Shown one piece after another: positions 47,528 through 56,395 of a stretch of DNA of 64,000 nt (position 1 is the first letter of the stretch; every line of letters begins with the position of its first letter). Made by a program: the position numbers and the translations under genes. This DNA comes from an uncultured Alphaproteobacteria bacterium (lineage in GTDB: Bacteria; Pseudomonadota; Alphaproteobacteria; CAAHEQ01; UBA3637). The notes below the pieces were generated by a model, which was not told the origin of the DNA, ran no database searches, and worked only from the letters and a program-made list of their open reading frames with translations. The stretch is taken from assembly GCA_944392555.1 (NCBI GenBank), contig CALXWZ010000004.1, positions 55,689 through 119,688 on the forward strand. Direction: 5' to 3'.

Positions 47528-48102
47528 TGTTTCAGTATATCCGTTTCGCCTTAGCAGGCATTTTGGTGGGTGTGAGTTTGATGGGGTGTCAGGCACCGCA
47601 ATTGCGCAACTTTCGCGTGCAAACATTAACGGATGAACGCCCGATGGAATTAAATGTCGGCTTGGTAACGGTTGATTCAACCGTTATGCGATATGATCGG
47701 AAACCGCATATTGAAGAATCGCTTCCCGTAACACCCGAATCGGCTTTGCGAGAGTGGGCGGAACATCGCTTTGTGGCCGTTGATACCACGTCCCCTGTTA
47801 AAGCCGTTATTGAAATTACAAAAGCGGATATGACGGAAAGCGAAGAAAAAGGCGCAAATTGGTATACGTTGGATAATTACGCGTATCGTTTATCTTATCA
47901 GGTAACCATATCGTTTGAACAGGGCAACCGCATTTTATATAAACATGCCGTTGAGGGCTGGGAAAGTTCTTCTTTGCCTCAACGCAGTTCCATGGCGGAT
48001 AAGGAATCCGCGTGGCTTAAAATGATGAATGCCATGATTCGGAAAGTCAATCGGCAAATGACCGATTCTATTCCGACGCGGTTTCGCGCTCCCGAATACT
48101 AG
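47527..48102 (+). CDS. Lipoprotein of unknown function
   Basis: A 191-residue predicted lipoprotein: a hydrophobic start and lipobox LMGC with the acylated cysteine at residue 21. The mature part has a mixed alpha/beta pattern with PVKAVIEITKADMTE, YRLSYQVTISFEQGNRILYK and a C-terminal helix. This layout resembles small periplasm-facing lipoproteins such as LptE- or YajG-like proteins, but the family is not certain. It is coupled to hslO by a one-base overlap; the link to Hsp33 may only be positional. Confidence 0.7.
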   Translation: MFQYIRFALAGILVGVSLMGCQAPQLRNFRVQTLTDERPMELNVGLVTVDSTVMRYDRKPHIEESLPVTPESALREWAEHRFVAVDTTSPVKAVIEITKADMTESEEKGANWYTLDNYAYRLSYQVTISFEQGNRILYKHAVEGWESSSLPQRSSMADKESAWLKMMNAMIRKVNRQMTDSIPTRFRAPEY

Positions 48103-48477
48103 ACGCTTGCTTATTTAACAGACGCTCGCTCATGCGCACATTCTCTCGGTTGCGAATTGAATCCGATGTGCGCTGAGGCACCGATAAACGCAATTCTTGT
48201 GCGCTGTTCCCTGTAAGAAGTTTGATTTTTTGACGTTTCCCGATTTGGATATGATTTTCGGGAAACGGGATATTTTAATTGCTTTTTATATCCGATTATG
48301 GCATATTTTCTAGGACATATTTTTTTGTGTTTCAATCAGTATCATCAAACGGCGCGTTGGTTATGCGAAGAAAAAGAACGGATAACGGCAACGATTGGGA
48401 ATCGCGGATTGCGACATAGAGTTTGTTATCAACAAGCACACAATACGTTATTGAGCATAGGCGAGAGAGAATTAAAA
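48103..48477. other. Gene-free region before comEC with several RNA-like stems
   Basis: No supported gene lies in these 375 bases. GCGCACAT (48134-48141) can pair with ATGTGCGC (48166-48173), and its first six bases also with GTGCGC at 48199-48204, so two exclusive folds are possible. A perfect 10-bp stem follows (CGTTTCCCGA 48234-48243 with TCGGGAAACG 48258-48267) without a good T-run. This could be the leader of comEC, a trailer of the lipoprotein mRNA, or a small RNA. Confidence 0.45.
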
Positions 48478-50604
48478 ATGTGGAGTCAATTAAGCAATCG
48501 GTTGAAAAAAGTATATGACTCCTTTGCTGACATGTTAGCAAATGAACCGCATTTATCCGTTGTGCCGTTGGCCGGATTTGTGCTGGGCATCTTGATTTAT
48601 TTTATGTTGCCGACGGAACCGGACACACATATAGCCGGAGGCATTGTAACGGCACTACTGAGTTTGTGCCTGATTATTCGGTGTTCGCGCGTGAAAAAAA
48701 TTTTGCTGTTGATTACACCGTTGTTTGTCGCGCTTGGCTTTTTACTCGTTGCCGTGCGGGCGCAGACGGCTTCTACCCGTTTTTTACCGCATGCCGTTTT
48801 TAATGTGGTGGTGGAAGGTGAAGTTGTTGAAACACAACCACGCATTGACAGAGTGACCGTTGATTTGAAGCCGACGGCCATTTATACGCGTTCCCAAAAA
48901 GGTAAAAGAGATATTTTATCCGCCGATGAAATGCCGACGAAAATCAGACTCACGATTTATCGGAACGATTTAACCGTGAAAAAAGGTGATATCCTCAAAG
49001 GAACGGCTTTTAAATTGACGCGTCCGCCGACGGCATTTACACCGTATGATTTGGCTCGTGCAAAATTGTATTGGTTTGAAGGAATCGGCGCTGTCGGATC
49101 AGGTCGCAGTTTTTATGTTGTTTCAAAACCCAAAGCAACCGATGAGGCTTTTTCGCCGATAGAAAAGGCCGAAACCATACTGGAAACAATCAGAGAAAAA
49201 ATACACGCGCTTTTTCAACAGACGTTTTCCGCCGAAAACGCCGGTATTGCGGAAGCGCTGGTGCTCGGCAATACCGATTTTATTACACTTTCCGCCAGAG
49301 ATTTATATCGCACGTTGGGGTTATCGCATATTTTGGCGGTTTCGGGTTTTCATATTGGGTTAATTGCTTTTTTGGTTTACGGCATTATCCGGTTCGTTTT
49401 AACGTGGTTGCCTTTTAATCTCTCTCCCATACGGATTAAGCGAATCGGCGTGGTGGGTGCATTACTTGTTGCCGGCGGTTATACGTTGCTTTCCGGCGCG
49501 CATGCACCGGCCGTTCGGTCTTTTATTATGGTGGCGTTTGTGTTAACCGCCGCTTTCTTTGACAGACGCATTTTATCCGTGCGAACGGTTTTTTGCGCCG
49601 GTGTGTTTATGTTGTGCCTGATGCCCCATTTAATTTTATCCGTGAGCTTTCAACTTTCTTTTGCTGCCGTTTTGTGTTTAACGGGTATCGTAAATGTTTT
49701 TCAACAATACTTCCGTTTCTATTTTAAAACGCGAATCACCACATGGGCGGGTGCTTTTTTGGCATATATCTTGTTTAATTGCTTGGTAACGCTTGCAACA
49801 TTTCCGTTCGTGGCTTATTACTTTCATCAATTCCAACCGTATTCGGTTATCGGAAACGTTTTGTTCGCTACCTTGTTTGCAACGCTGATTATTCCGTTGT
49901 TATTTGTGGGTGTTTTGCTGTGCGCAACACCGCTCGGGACGGGATTATTGATCATTGTTGACTTTTTGTTGCGTATTGTTTATGAGGCGGGTATGCCGAT
50001 TGCAACGGCGCCTTATGCAACGGTGATTGTGCCGTATTTTCATACGTATGGCTTGGTGCTTTGGGGTATCGGACTTATGGGGCTTGCGATTTTTCGTTCA
50101 AAAATCAGATGGCTTTTTATTGGGATGATGGCGCTGTTTATTGCTTCGTTTTGGGGGATTGAAAAGCCCGTCGGTATCATCGGTGCCGGCGGAAATTATA
50201 TCGGTGTGCGCACGGAAAACGGAGAAATTGCCGTAACGGAAAGTTATTACTATCCGCAATGGCATGCGTCGTTTTTGTTGTTTGACGACGAATCCCCGCA
50301 AACATTTATTCCCAAACGAATCAAACGAGATGATGTTGAAATTCAATCCGTTCGTATTGTGCAAACGCCTCAATTTTGCACCGAAGATACCGTTAATATA
50401 GAACGGCGCGGAATGCAACATTGTCCGCACTTGCTTTCACGCAGTGATTTGCTTGATTTGCATACGGTTTTAATTTATCAAAACGAATCCGAACCCGTTT
50501 TCTATATGCCTGCTTTACGCGAATCAAAAAGAATTTGGGGTCAACCGTTGCCGGCAGCTGATGTATTTTTGCAAAAAAATAAACAGCCTTTGCCTGCCGA
50601 ATAA
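48478..50604 (+). CDS. comEC: ComEC/Rec2-type DNA uptake channel, no nuclease domain
   Basis: A 708-residue membrane protein. An N-terminal soluble domain (DUF4131-type, about residues 90-220) is flanked by helices. The Competence domain follows (EALVLGNTDFITLSARDLYR, then LGLSHILAVSGFHIGLIAFL), with about eight more membrane segments. The C-terminal 120 residues are soluble but carry no metallo-beta-lactamase HxHxDH motif, so the nuclease part found in some ComEC proteins is absent. It would carry single-stranded DNA across the inner membrane. The ATG at 48478 follows GAGAGAG; an upstream extension of 60 codons lacks support. Confidence 0.85.
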   Translation: MWSQLSNRLKKVYDSFADMLANEPHLSVVPLAGFVLGILIYFMLPTEPDTHIAGGIVTALLSLCLIIRCSRVKKILLLITPLFVALGFLLVAVRAQTASTRFLPHAVFNVVVEGEVVETQPRIDRVTVDLKPTAIYTRSQKGKRDILSADEMPTKIRLTIYRNDLTVKKGDILKGTAFKLTRPPTAFTPYDLARAKLYWFEGIGAVGSGRSFYVVSKPKATDEAFSPIEKAETILETIREKIHALFQQTFSAENAGIAEALVLGNTDFITLSARDLYRTLGLSHILAVSGFHIGLIAFLVYGIIRFVLTWLPFNLSPIRIKRIGVVGALLVAGGYTLLSGAHAPAVRSFIMVAFVLTAAFFDRRILSVRTVFCAGVFMLCLMPHLILSVSFQLSFAAVLCLTGIVNVFQQYFRFYFKTRITTWAGAFLAYILFNCLVTLATFPFVAYYFHQFQPYSVIGNVLFATLFATLIIPLLFVGVLLCATPLGTGLLIIVDFLLRIVYEAGMPIATAPYATVIVPYFHTYGLVLWGIGLMGLAIFRSKIRWLFIGMMALFIASFWGIEKPVGIIGAGGNYIGVRTENGEIAVTESYYYPQWHASFLLFDDESPQTFIPKRIKRDDVEIQSVRIVQTPQFCTEDTVNIERRGMQHCPHLLSRSDLLDLHTVLIYQNESEPVFYMPALRESKRIWGQPLPAADVFLQKNKQPLPAE

Positions 50605-50811
50605 TTGAGGGCTTGTCGGCGTGCGGTTTTTGATTTAGGGTTGCCCGTTAAAGGGAAATTTGCATATTCAAAAAAAATGACGGTAAGGTTATTTTTTTTC
50701 TTGCGTTTTTGAACGGGTTTTTATACCATGCACGTATACAATACACGGGATATGTTCCGTGTGTGTTTTTGTTATTTCTTTTGTTATCATTTAATTGCAG
50801 TTGAGGGAAAA

Positions 50812-52752
50812 ATGCATTCATTACCTGTTTTAATAACGGATTTAACGTTAATTTCCATTTATGCCGGTATAGCGATTTTATTGTTTAAGTGGTTAAAGCA
50901 ACCCGTTGTGCTCGGTTATATTTTAGCCGGTATTGTGGCTGGGCCTTATTTAACGCTTTTTCCCTCGGTAACCGATAAAGCCAATATCACAATATGGGCG
51001 GATATCGGTGTTATTTTCTTGTTGTTCAGTTTGGGTCTGGAATTTAGTTTTAAGAAAATCGTTAACGTTGGTAAAACGGCGATTATTACGGCAATGACGA
51101 ACATTATTTTTATGCTGTTCGTTGGCTATACGACGGGGCGTATGATCGGCTGGTCAACAACCGACAGTTTATTCTTGGGCGGGATGATTTCCATGTCGTC
51201 AACAACGATTATCATTAAAGCGTTTGAGGAATTAAATCTGAAACGATTAAAATTTACGGATCTTGTGTTCGGGATATTGGTTGTGGAAGATTTGGTCGGT
51301 ATTTTATTGTTGGTGTTATTGCCGACGGTTGCATTGAGCAACAGCGTGAATGCGTTGGAAATGTTAAATAGCACGGTTAAGTTAATTTTCTTCTTAATTT
51401 TGTGTTTCATTGTAGGTGTTTATTTGGTTCCGACCTTCCTTAAAAAAGTCTCCGCTTATATCAATGAAGAAGTTTTGCTGATTATTTCCATTGCTCTTTG
51501 TATGAGCATGGTTTTATTGGCTACGAGTTCAGGATTTTCTTCGGCTCTCGGTGCATTTATCATGGGATCAATTTTAGCGGAAACGGAATTTGCACATAAG
51601 ATGGAAAACGTTTTGAAACCCGTTAAAGATTTCTTCGGCGCCGTATTTTTCGTATCGGTCGGTATGATGGTGGATCCGGCAATGTTCGTGAAATATGCGT
51701 GGCCGATTTTGTGCATCACGATTATCGTTGTTTTGGGTAAAGTATTTTTCACCTGTATGGGTATGGTTATTTCGGGACAATCACCGAAAACAGCCGTTTC
51801 TTGCGGGTTTTCGTTGGCACAAGTCGGTGAATTTGCCTTTATTATTGCGGCATTGGGTATGAGCCTCGGCGTGTTGGATGAATTTGTGTATCCGACGATT
51901 GTGGCTGTTTCCGTCATCACCACCTTTACAACCCCGATGATGATTAAATCGGCAACACCGTTTTACAATAAAATGCAGGAAGTTCTACCTGAAAAATGGA
52001 AGCAGTTTATCGGCAAGGCATTCGTGCGCACACCGAATGATACACCGGCCGAAAACAGTTTGTGGAACACACTGTTTAAGCAGTATTTATTGCGTATGGT
52101 TATTTTTTCGGTGATTTTATTGAGCATTATTAACTTAATGAGTGCATTTGTTTTCCCGTTAGTCAAAAGTTTATTACCCGGTTTGAACGGTAGAATTTTC
52201 ACTACGTTGATTGTTATGGGTTTGATGGCGCCGTTCTTAAATGCCTTGTTGTTGTTCAGAGGAAAATATACGGCTGTTTATATGCAGTTATGGAATGAAA
52301 AGAAAACAAATCGCTTGCCGTTAACACTTTTAACTGCATTCCGATTGGTGATTGCTGCTTTGTTTGTGATGATGGCTATTCACCAGTTCCTTACCATCAA
52401 TTTGAAAGTAACGTTATTTTGCGTGGCGGTTTTAATTGCCGTGTTGCTAAAATCCAAATGGGTATTAAATCAATATATTCGTATTGAGCAACATTTCTTG
52501 GTTAATTTGAACGGCAGTTTAAAAGAAATTGAACCCGAGCCGATGGAATCACGCCATCGGGAAATTGCCGAGCCGAATGCTTCAATCGAACAAGTGGAAA
52601 AAACACTTGATTCATCCGAGTTATCCTCCGCTGCGCCAAATGCAAAAGCAGAGGAAACGACGCTGACGGCAACAAAAGCAGATGAAACTGCGTCAGCGGA
52701 AACAGAAAAAAACGCAAATCAAAGTCAAAAGATTTTAGAGGCTAAAGCATAG
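50812..52752 (+). CDS. CPA2-family cation/proton antiporter (KefB-like)
   Basis: A 646-residue membrane protein. The antiporter core (about residues 1-390) has a dozen helices, with KQPVVLGYILAGIVAGP near the start, the FSLGLEFSFKKI segment and ILVVEDLVGILLLVLLP, which holds the ion-binding acidic residue in this family. About five further helices (about 420-560) follow in place of the usual TrkA-N (RCK) domain, and the last 90 residues are a disordered acidic tail rich in A, E, T. It probably exchanges K+ or Na+ for protons. GAGGGA precedes the ATG at 50812. A short inverted repeat (ACACGG 50743, CCGTGT 50757) lies in the leader. Confidence 0.83.
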   Translation: MHSLPVLITDLTLISIYAGIAILLFKWLKQPVVLGYILAGIVAGPYLTLFPSVTDKANITIWADIGVIFLLFSLGLEFSFKKIVNVGKTAIITAMTNIIFMLFVGYTTGRMIGWSTTDSLFLGGMISMSSTTIIIKAFEELNLKRLKFTDLVFGILVVEDLVGILLLVLLPTVALSNSVNALEMLNSTVKLIFFLILCFIVGVYLVPTFLKKVSAYINEEVLLIISIALCMSMVLLATSSGFSSALGAFIMGSILAETEFAHKMENVLKPVKDFFGAVFFVSVGMMVDPAMFVKYAWPILCITIIVVLGKVFFTCMGMVISGQSPKTAVSCGFSLAQVGEFAFIIAALGMSLGVLDEFVYPTIVAVSVITTFTTPMMIKSATPFYNKMQEVLPEKWKQFIGKAFVRTPNDTPAENSLWNTLFKQYLLRMVIFSVILLSIINLMSAFVFPLVKSLLPGLNGRIFTTLIVMGLMAPFLNALLLFRGKYTAVYMQLWNEKKTNRLPLTLLTAFRLVIAALFVMMAIHQFLTINLKVTLFCVAVLIAVLLKSKWVLNQYIRIEQHFLVNLNGSLKEIEPEPMESRHREIAEPNASIEQVEKTLDSSELSSAAPNAKAEETTLTATKADETASAETEKNANQSQKILEAKA

Positions 52753-52848
52753 GTTGAAAGCACTGCTATCTCAAAAGAAGACGATTATTTCCACCGCGCT
52801 TAATGGAGCGATTGCGGAGAGGTTGTTTCGGCAGATAAAAATGGGGAC

Positions 52849-53655
52849 TTAATTGACAAATGAACGCCAGCTGACGGGGACGGGCAACAGTTGCCATTGT
52901 TCATCAAGCGGATAATGTGTTTTAACGAATTGGCGCGGTTTTGCATCAAAATAATCATCATCAATGCGTTTTCCGCTTGTTAATTCACGCAGAGAAACAC
53001 CTTGCCGTTCTCGCCGTTTTAAGAGCCGTTCAAAAGCCGATTCGCTACGGATATTGTCTCCGAAAGAGGCATTCCCCGCAATCATCATATAGGTATCTAC
53101 CAAGGCCCATTCTTGGTTGATTTTAACGGCATTCCATGAGGCTTCGTATCGTTGCATGCGGTAATCTTGAAGTCCGGTTAGTTGTTTCATGGTTGTGCGC
53201 AAAACCTGCACTTCGGGTGGGGCGTTTCTGTCGGGTGATTTAACGTTTTTACCGGCATATCCGATAATAACGACACTTTCCAATCCGGCAGTTTGGCAGA
53301 GTTGATGATATAAAGAGGCAAATTCTTGCGATGTGCCGATTCGGGTTTTAAGCAAATTGTTTGTCGGCAATTTTTCCGCCGGTTTATTATTGCGCGAGGC
53401 TTTTTCAATTTCACGCTCGGCATAGCCGTTGCGTTGCAGTTGATAGGCAACGAATGTGGCTAAAACGCGGGCTTTGCTTCGTTCGTCGGTTAAATCGTGG
53501 GTGAGATTTTTCACAATATCATTTACGGATTGGCCTTGTTCATAAGGCAGATTCTTGGCGCGGTTATCCAAAACGGAATCGGTAATGCCGAAAGCCGAGG
53601 GGATTAAACAAAAGAAACCGATGATTGCAATAATAATTCTTTTTTTGAGCAACAT
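52849..53655 (-). CDS. Transglutaminase-fold protein lacking catalytic Cys and His
   Basis: A 268-residue exported protein with a signal peptide ending AFG (about residue 23). Residues 60-195 follow the transglutaminase-like core: RIGTSQEFASLYHQLCQTAG, VVIIGYAGK, ASWNAVKINQEWALVDTYMM. In active members the position of S109 is the cysteine (GxC) and that of A172 the histidine (HAWN); both are replaced, and only the aspartate (D187) remains. It is likely a non-catalytic binding protein in the periplasm. AGGAGG precedes the start, and a promoter (53705-53733) separates it from the upstream gene. Confidence 0.7.
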   Translation of the reverse strand: MLLKKRIIIAIIGFFCLIPSAFGITDSVLDNRAKNLPYEQGQSVNDIVKNLTHDLTDERSKARVLATFVAYQLQRNGYAEREIEKASRNNKPAEKLPTNNLLKTRIGTSQEFASLYHQLCQTAGLESVVIIGYAGKNVKSPDRNAPPEVQVLRTTMKQLTGLQDYRMQRYEASWNAVKINQEWALVDTYMMIAGNASFGDNIRSESAFERLLKRRERQGVSLRELTSGKRIDDDYFDAKPRQFVKTHYPLDEQWQLLPVPVSWRSFVN

Positions 53656-53704
53656 GTTGCCTCCTTGTGACGGGGTGTTGATATAGTGTAAACACGCTTA
53701 TTTT

Positions 53705-53733
53705 TTTGTATCCGAAACAAAAGGCGTCGTCAA
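53705..53733 (-). promoter_or_regulatory. Candidate promoter of the transglutaminase-fold gene
   Basis: On the minus strand TTGACG (plus 53728-53733), 17 bases, TACAAA (plus 53705-53710), about 50 bases before the start codon. Confidence 0.4.
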
Positions 53734-53783
53734 GATTTTTTCTAAACGGTGGTTGTTGCGCCACTTGTCGAAACGGGTTGCTT

Positions 53784-54809
53784 TTATTCGCGCACGCGTG
53801 GATTCGTGTAGAACGGGAGTTTCTGTTGAACAAGCGTTTTTGCTTCTTTTGAATCGGCGGATTTTGCAGATTGTGCAAAGTCGCTCTCCCACAAATAAGA
53901 TGTTTCTTTGCCGGTCATCAGTTGCATAAATGTATTTGTGGGCAACACGGTTTCTAAAAAGTCAACAAGGGCTCCGTTGGCTGAATAACGTTGTCGTGAA
54001 TTTTTTCGTTGCCGAAAGGCTTTTTGCAAAAATCGCTGTGTTTCGGTCCCTTCTAACAACGGCAAAAGATTTTTAAAGTCGCCGGATTGATTGGCTGTTT
54101 CTTTGAAAACGGCAAGCGTTGTGCGAGGCAAATTGTTTTTGAGCAGATAATCGGTTAGGGAAAGCGCCTCTTTTTTGGCAGATTCAAAGGGATATTTTTG
54201 CGTTATATCGTGTAAAACGGGTATTTTATCGGCAAACATATCTTCACAGAATGCCCGCACGCCGATTTTATCTGCGATGGTTGCCAAAGTTGAATCCAAA
54301 GCAATTTTGGCTTGACTATGTGTTTTGTTTTCTTTCGGCGAACACTTTTCCGGCGCCTTGGAACGGATAGATTTCCTGATATCGGGCGCAATGGTCGGTA
54401 AATTTAAAAACAAACGTAGTTGTTCGCGCGCATAGCTTTGCTCGGATAAAAAGGAAAGAAATTTTTTCAATTCATCATAGTTTTGATATAAGAACAAAAC
54501 ATTGCAGATAGAATAGTGAACGGATGAGTTGCAATAAAGTGTCGATTTATAAGCGGGATTCAGGCGAGCAAAATCAATTTTGAGTTCTTGATACCCAGCT
54601 TCCATCACGCGTGAGAAGTGAAAGCCTGCCAACTCTTCCATACAATAGTGCGTATAAGCATTTTGAGTGGCTGTTTCATTATCGGCCGAATACGCCGATT
54701 CGGAAAGATTAGTGTGAGGCAAATCGTTTTGCCGTGTCGGCATTGGATTGACAGTTTCCGCTGTATGAAGATGATTTTTGAAATGTAACGGATTATCGGA
54801 ATCTGTCAT
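53784..54809 (-). CDS. Unknown cytoplasmic protein
   Basis: A 341-residue protein without signal peptide or membrane helix. It is helical and rich in charged residues; ICNVLFLYQNYDELKKFLSF (about residues 100-119) resembles in pattern the EQLMYVFGVWNERDFL segments of the unknown pair at 42542-45818, so a distant relation is possible. The ATG at 54809 has a perfect AGGAGG 8 bases upstream; an earlier in-frame start overlaps that site. A TTGACA-type promoter lies at 54845-54873. No family recognised. Confidence 0.6.
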   Translation of the reverse strand: MTDSDNPLHFKNHLHTAETVNPMPTRQNDLPHTNLSESAYSADNETATQNAYTHYCMEELAGFHFSRVMEAGYQELKIDFARLNPAYKSTLYCNSSVHYSICNVLFLYQNYDELKKFLSFLSEQSYAREQLRLFLNLPTIAPDIRKSIRSKAPEKCSPKENKTHSQAKIALDSTLATIADKIGVRAFCEDMFADKIPVLHDITQKYPFESAKKEALSLTDYLLKNNLPRTTLAVFKETANQSGDFKNLLPLLEGTETQRFLQKAFRQRKNSRQRYSANGALVDFLETVLPTNTFMQLMTGKETSYLWESDFAQSAKSADSKEAKTLVQQKLPFYTNPRVRE

Positions 54810-54844
54810 AAGATACACCTCCTTTTTTGCCAATCTTTTCTTTC

Positions 54845-54873
54845 AGGGTATCAGTGTATGTATTTTTTGTCAA
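54845..54873 (-). promoter_or_regulatory. Candidate promoter of the unknown gene opposite tpiA
   Basis: On the minus strand a perfect TTGACA (plus 54868-54873), 17 bases ending in TGA (extended -10 type), then a poor TACCCT (plus 54845-54850). It is back to back with the tpiA promoter. Confidence 0.45.
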
Positions 54874-54891
54874 GCGAAATAAATTCGGTGC

Positions 54892-54920
54892 TTGAAAAGT
54901 GTTTTGATTTGTGCTAAACA
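54892..54920 (+). promoter_or_regulatory. Promoter of tpiA
   Basis: TTGAAA (54892-54897), a 17-base spacer ending TGC (extended -10) and TAAACA (54915-54920), about 32 bases before the ATG. Confidence 0.6.
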
Positions 54921-54958
54921 GCAAAACAGGAATTATTTTGCATAACAAAGGAGAAAAA

Positions 54959-55714
54959 ATGCGTAGAAAATTAATTGCAGGTAACTGGAAAATGAATGAA
55001 CTGAAATCCGAAGGTTTGCAGTTGGCTCAGGCAGTTTTTGATAAATGTGGCAATCAGAATTTGCCGTTTGATGTTTTGATTTGTCCGCCGATGAGTTTAT
55101 TGGGGTTGGTTGCCGATTTACCACACGGTTCTTGCGGTATCGGTTCGCAAGATGTTGCAAAAACAACCAAAGCAAGCGGGGCTTTTACGGGTGATGTATC
55201 TGCCGTTATGGTGAAAAATTTAGGCGCAACGCATGCGATTGTCGGCCATTCGGAACGTCGCACAATGCATGGTGAAACGGATGACGTTGTGCGTCAAAAG
55301 GCCGAAAACGCCATTCAAGCAGGATTGACGGCTGTTATTTGCATCGGCGAAACGGAAGCCGAACGGGAAAGCGGAGATGCTTTAAATGTGGTTTCGCGCC
55401 AAATTAAGGGGTCTGTCCCGACGATTGCCACGGCAGAAAATTGCGTGATTGCATACGAGCCTGTTTGGGCAATCGGCACGGGTAAAACGCCGACAACGGC
55501 AGATGTTGCCGAAGTGCACACAGCCGTTCGGGCAGAATTGCAAAAATTATTAGGTGCCGAAATTGCGGACGGAATGCGCATTTTATACGGCGGTTCGGTT
55601 AAACCGAGCAATGCGAAAGAATTGCTGTCCGTTGAAAATGTAGACGGGGCTTTAATCGGCGGTGCCAGCCTTAAAATTGCGGATTTTTGGGGAATTGCCG
55701 AAACGCAATTATAA
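54959..55714 (+). CDS. tpiA: Triosephosphate isomerase
   Basis: A 251-residue TIM-barrel enzyme that interconverts dihydroxyacetone phosphate and glyceraldehyde 3-phosphate. The catalytic residues are visible in order: Asn/Lys in GNWKMN, His in VGHSERR, Glu in AYEPVWAIGTG, and the phosphate-binding YGGSVKP and LIGGASL near the end. The ATG at 54959 follows AAAGGAG; a longer frame upstream has no ribosome site. It stands in the alphaproteobacterial tpiA-secG-kdsA-eno neighbourhood and links to eno in glycolysis. Confidence 0.97.
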   Translation: MRRKLIAGNWKMNELKSEGLQLAQAVFDKCGNQNLPFDVLICPPMSLLGLVADLPHGSCGIGSQDVAKTTKASGAFTGDVSAVMVKNLGATHAIVGHSERRTMHGETDDVVRQKAENAIQAGLTAVICIGETEAERESGDALNVVSRQIKGSVPTIATAENCVIAYEPVWAIGTGKTPTTADVAEVHTAVRAELQKLLGAEIADGMRILYGGSVKPSNAKELLSVENVDGALIGGASLKIADFWGIAETQL

Positions 55715-55729
55715 GAAGTAAAACAGCGG

Positions 55730-55761
55730 ACACGTTGTTGACATTATGTTGGGCAACGTGT
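55730..55761 (+). promoter_or_regulatory. Inverted repeat after tpiA
   Basis: ACACGTTG (55730-55737) and CAACGTGT (55754-55761) pair across a 16-base loop, and CAGCG / CGCTG just outside could extend the stem. No T-run follows, so a protective or attenuating role is more likely than termination. Confidence 0.4.
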
Positions 55762-55831
55762 TGCGCGCTGAAAATTGCGCAAGTACGAATAAGATAATTA
55801 GGAATCGGAGCGAGTAAGAAAGGAAGTTGGG

Positions 55832-56395
55832 ATGAAATCAGGAATACTTTTAATCGGTGTGGCACTTTTGTGCACAATGCCCGTGCGGGCTGATATGGCA
55901 GAGCAGATGAAAAGTTTGCCGGATAAAATCGTTGTCAGCAACGAAGACGATACTCTCAATTTTCGTAAAGGAACACGCTCCGATTCGTTTTTTGTTTTTG
56001 AAGATAAGGTTAACGGGAATCGGTATCGTCAAACGTATCAAAACAGCGTTTGTTTGGCTTCCGTTACGTATCAACCGGCGAATATCGGCAGAATGTCAAA
56101 TGCCAAAGTGAAGCGTCGGATTAAGGAGTTAACAAAGTTTCAAGTTTCTCGCCAAGATAGCTATCGGCTCGGTGCGCACACATTCTTTATGAATGCAGGT
56201 TCAACGCCCGAACAAGCCGTTGTTTTGATGTTGGCGGGAAAAGAGAATGCGCTGATTAAGGTGGATATGGTTTGTCAGGCATTGCCACACATGAATGAGC
56301 GCGCAAATATGAAATCGGCTATTTTCTGGGCAAAAGAGTTGGCAACAACGGCTTCAACAACGTTCAATCCCGAAAAAGGACGCAAAGAAAAATGA
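55832..56395 (+). CDS. Exported protein of unknown function (first of a pair)
   Basis: A 187-residue protein with a clear signal peptide ending VRAD (about residue 20). The mature part has a strand-rich middle (SFFVFEDKVNGNRYRQTYQN, then CLASVTYQP) and a second half with two predicted helices and VDMVCQALPHM; two cysteines may form a disulfide. The next gene overlaps by 4 bases (ATGA) and has the same plan, so the two are probably paralogous partners. No family recognised. They are inserted between tpiA and secG. Confidence 0.65.
   Translation: MKSGILLIGVALLCTMPVRADMAEQMKSLPDKIVVSNEDDTLNFRKGTRSDSFFVFEDKVNGNRYRQTYQNSVCLASVTYQPANIGRMSNAKVKRRIKELTKFQVSRQDSYRLGAHTFFMNAGSTPEQAVVLMLAGKENALIKVDMVCQALPHMNERANMKSAIFWAKELATTASTTFNPEKGRKEK

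Noticed and set aside
48111..48335. A 74-codon minus-strand frame before comEC
   Set aside because: TTG start, no ribosome site, and it covers the stem-loop region.
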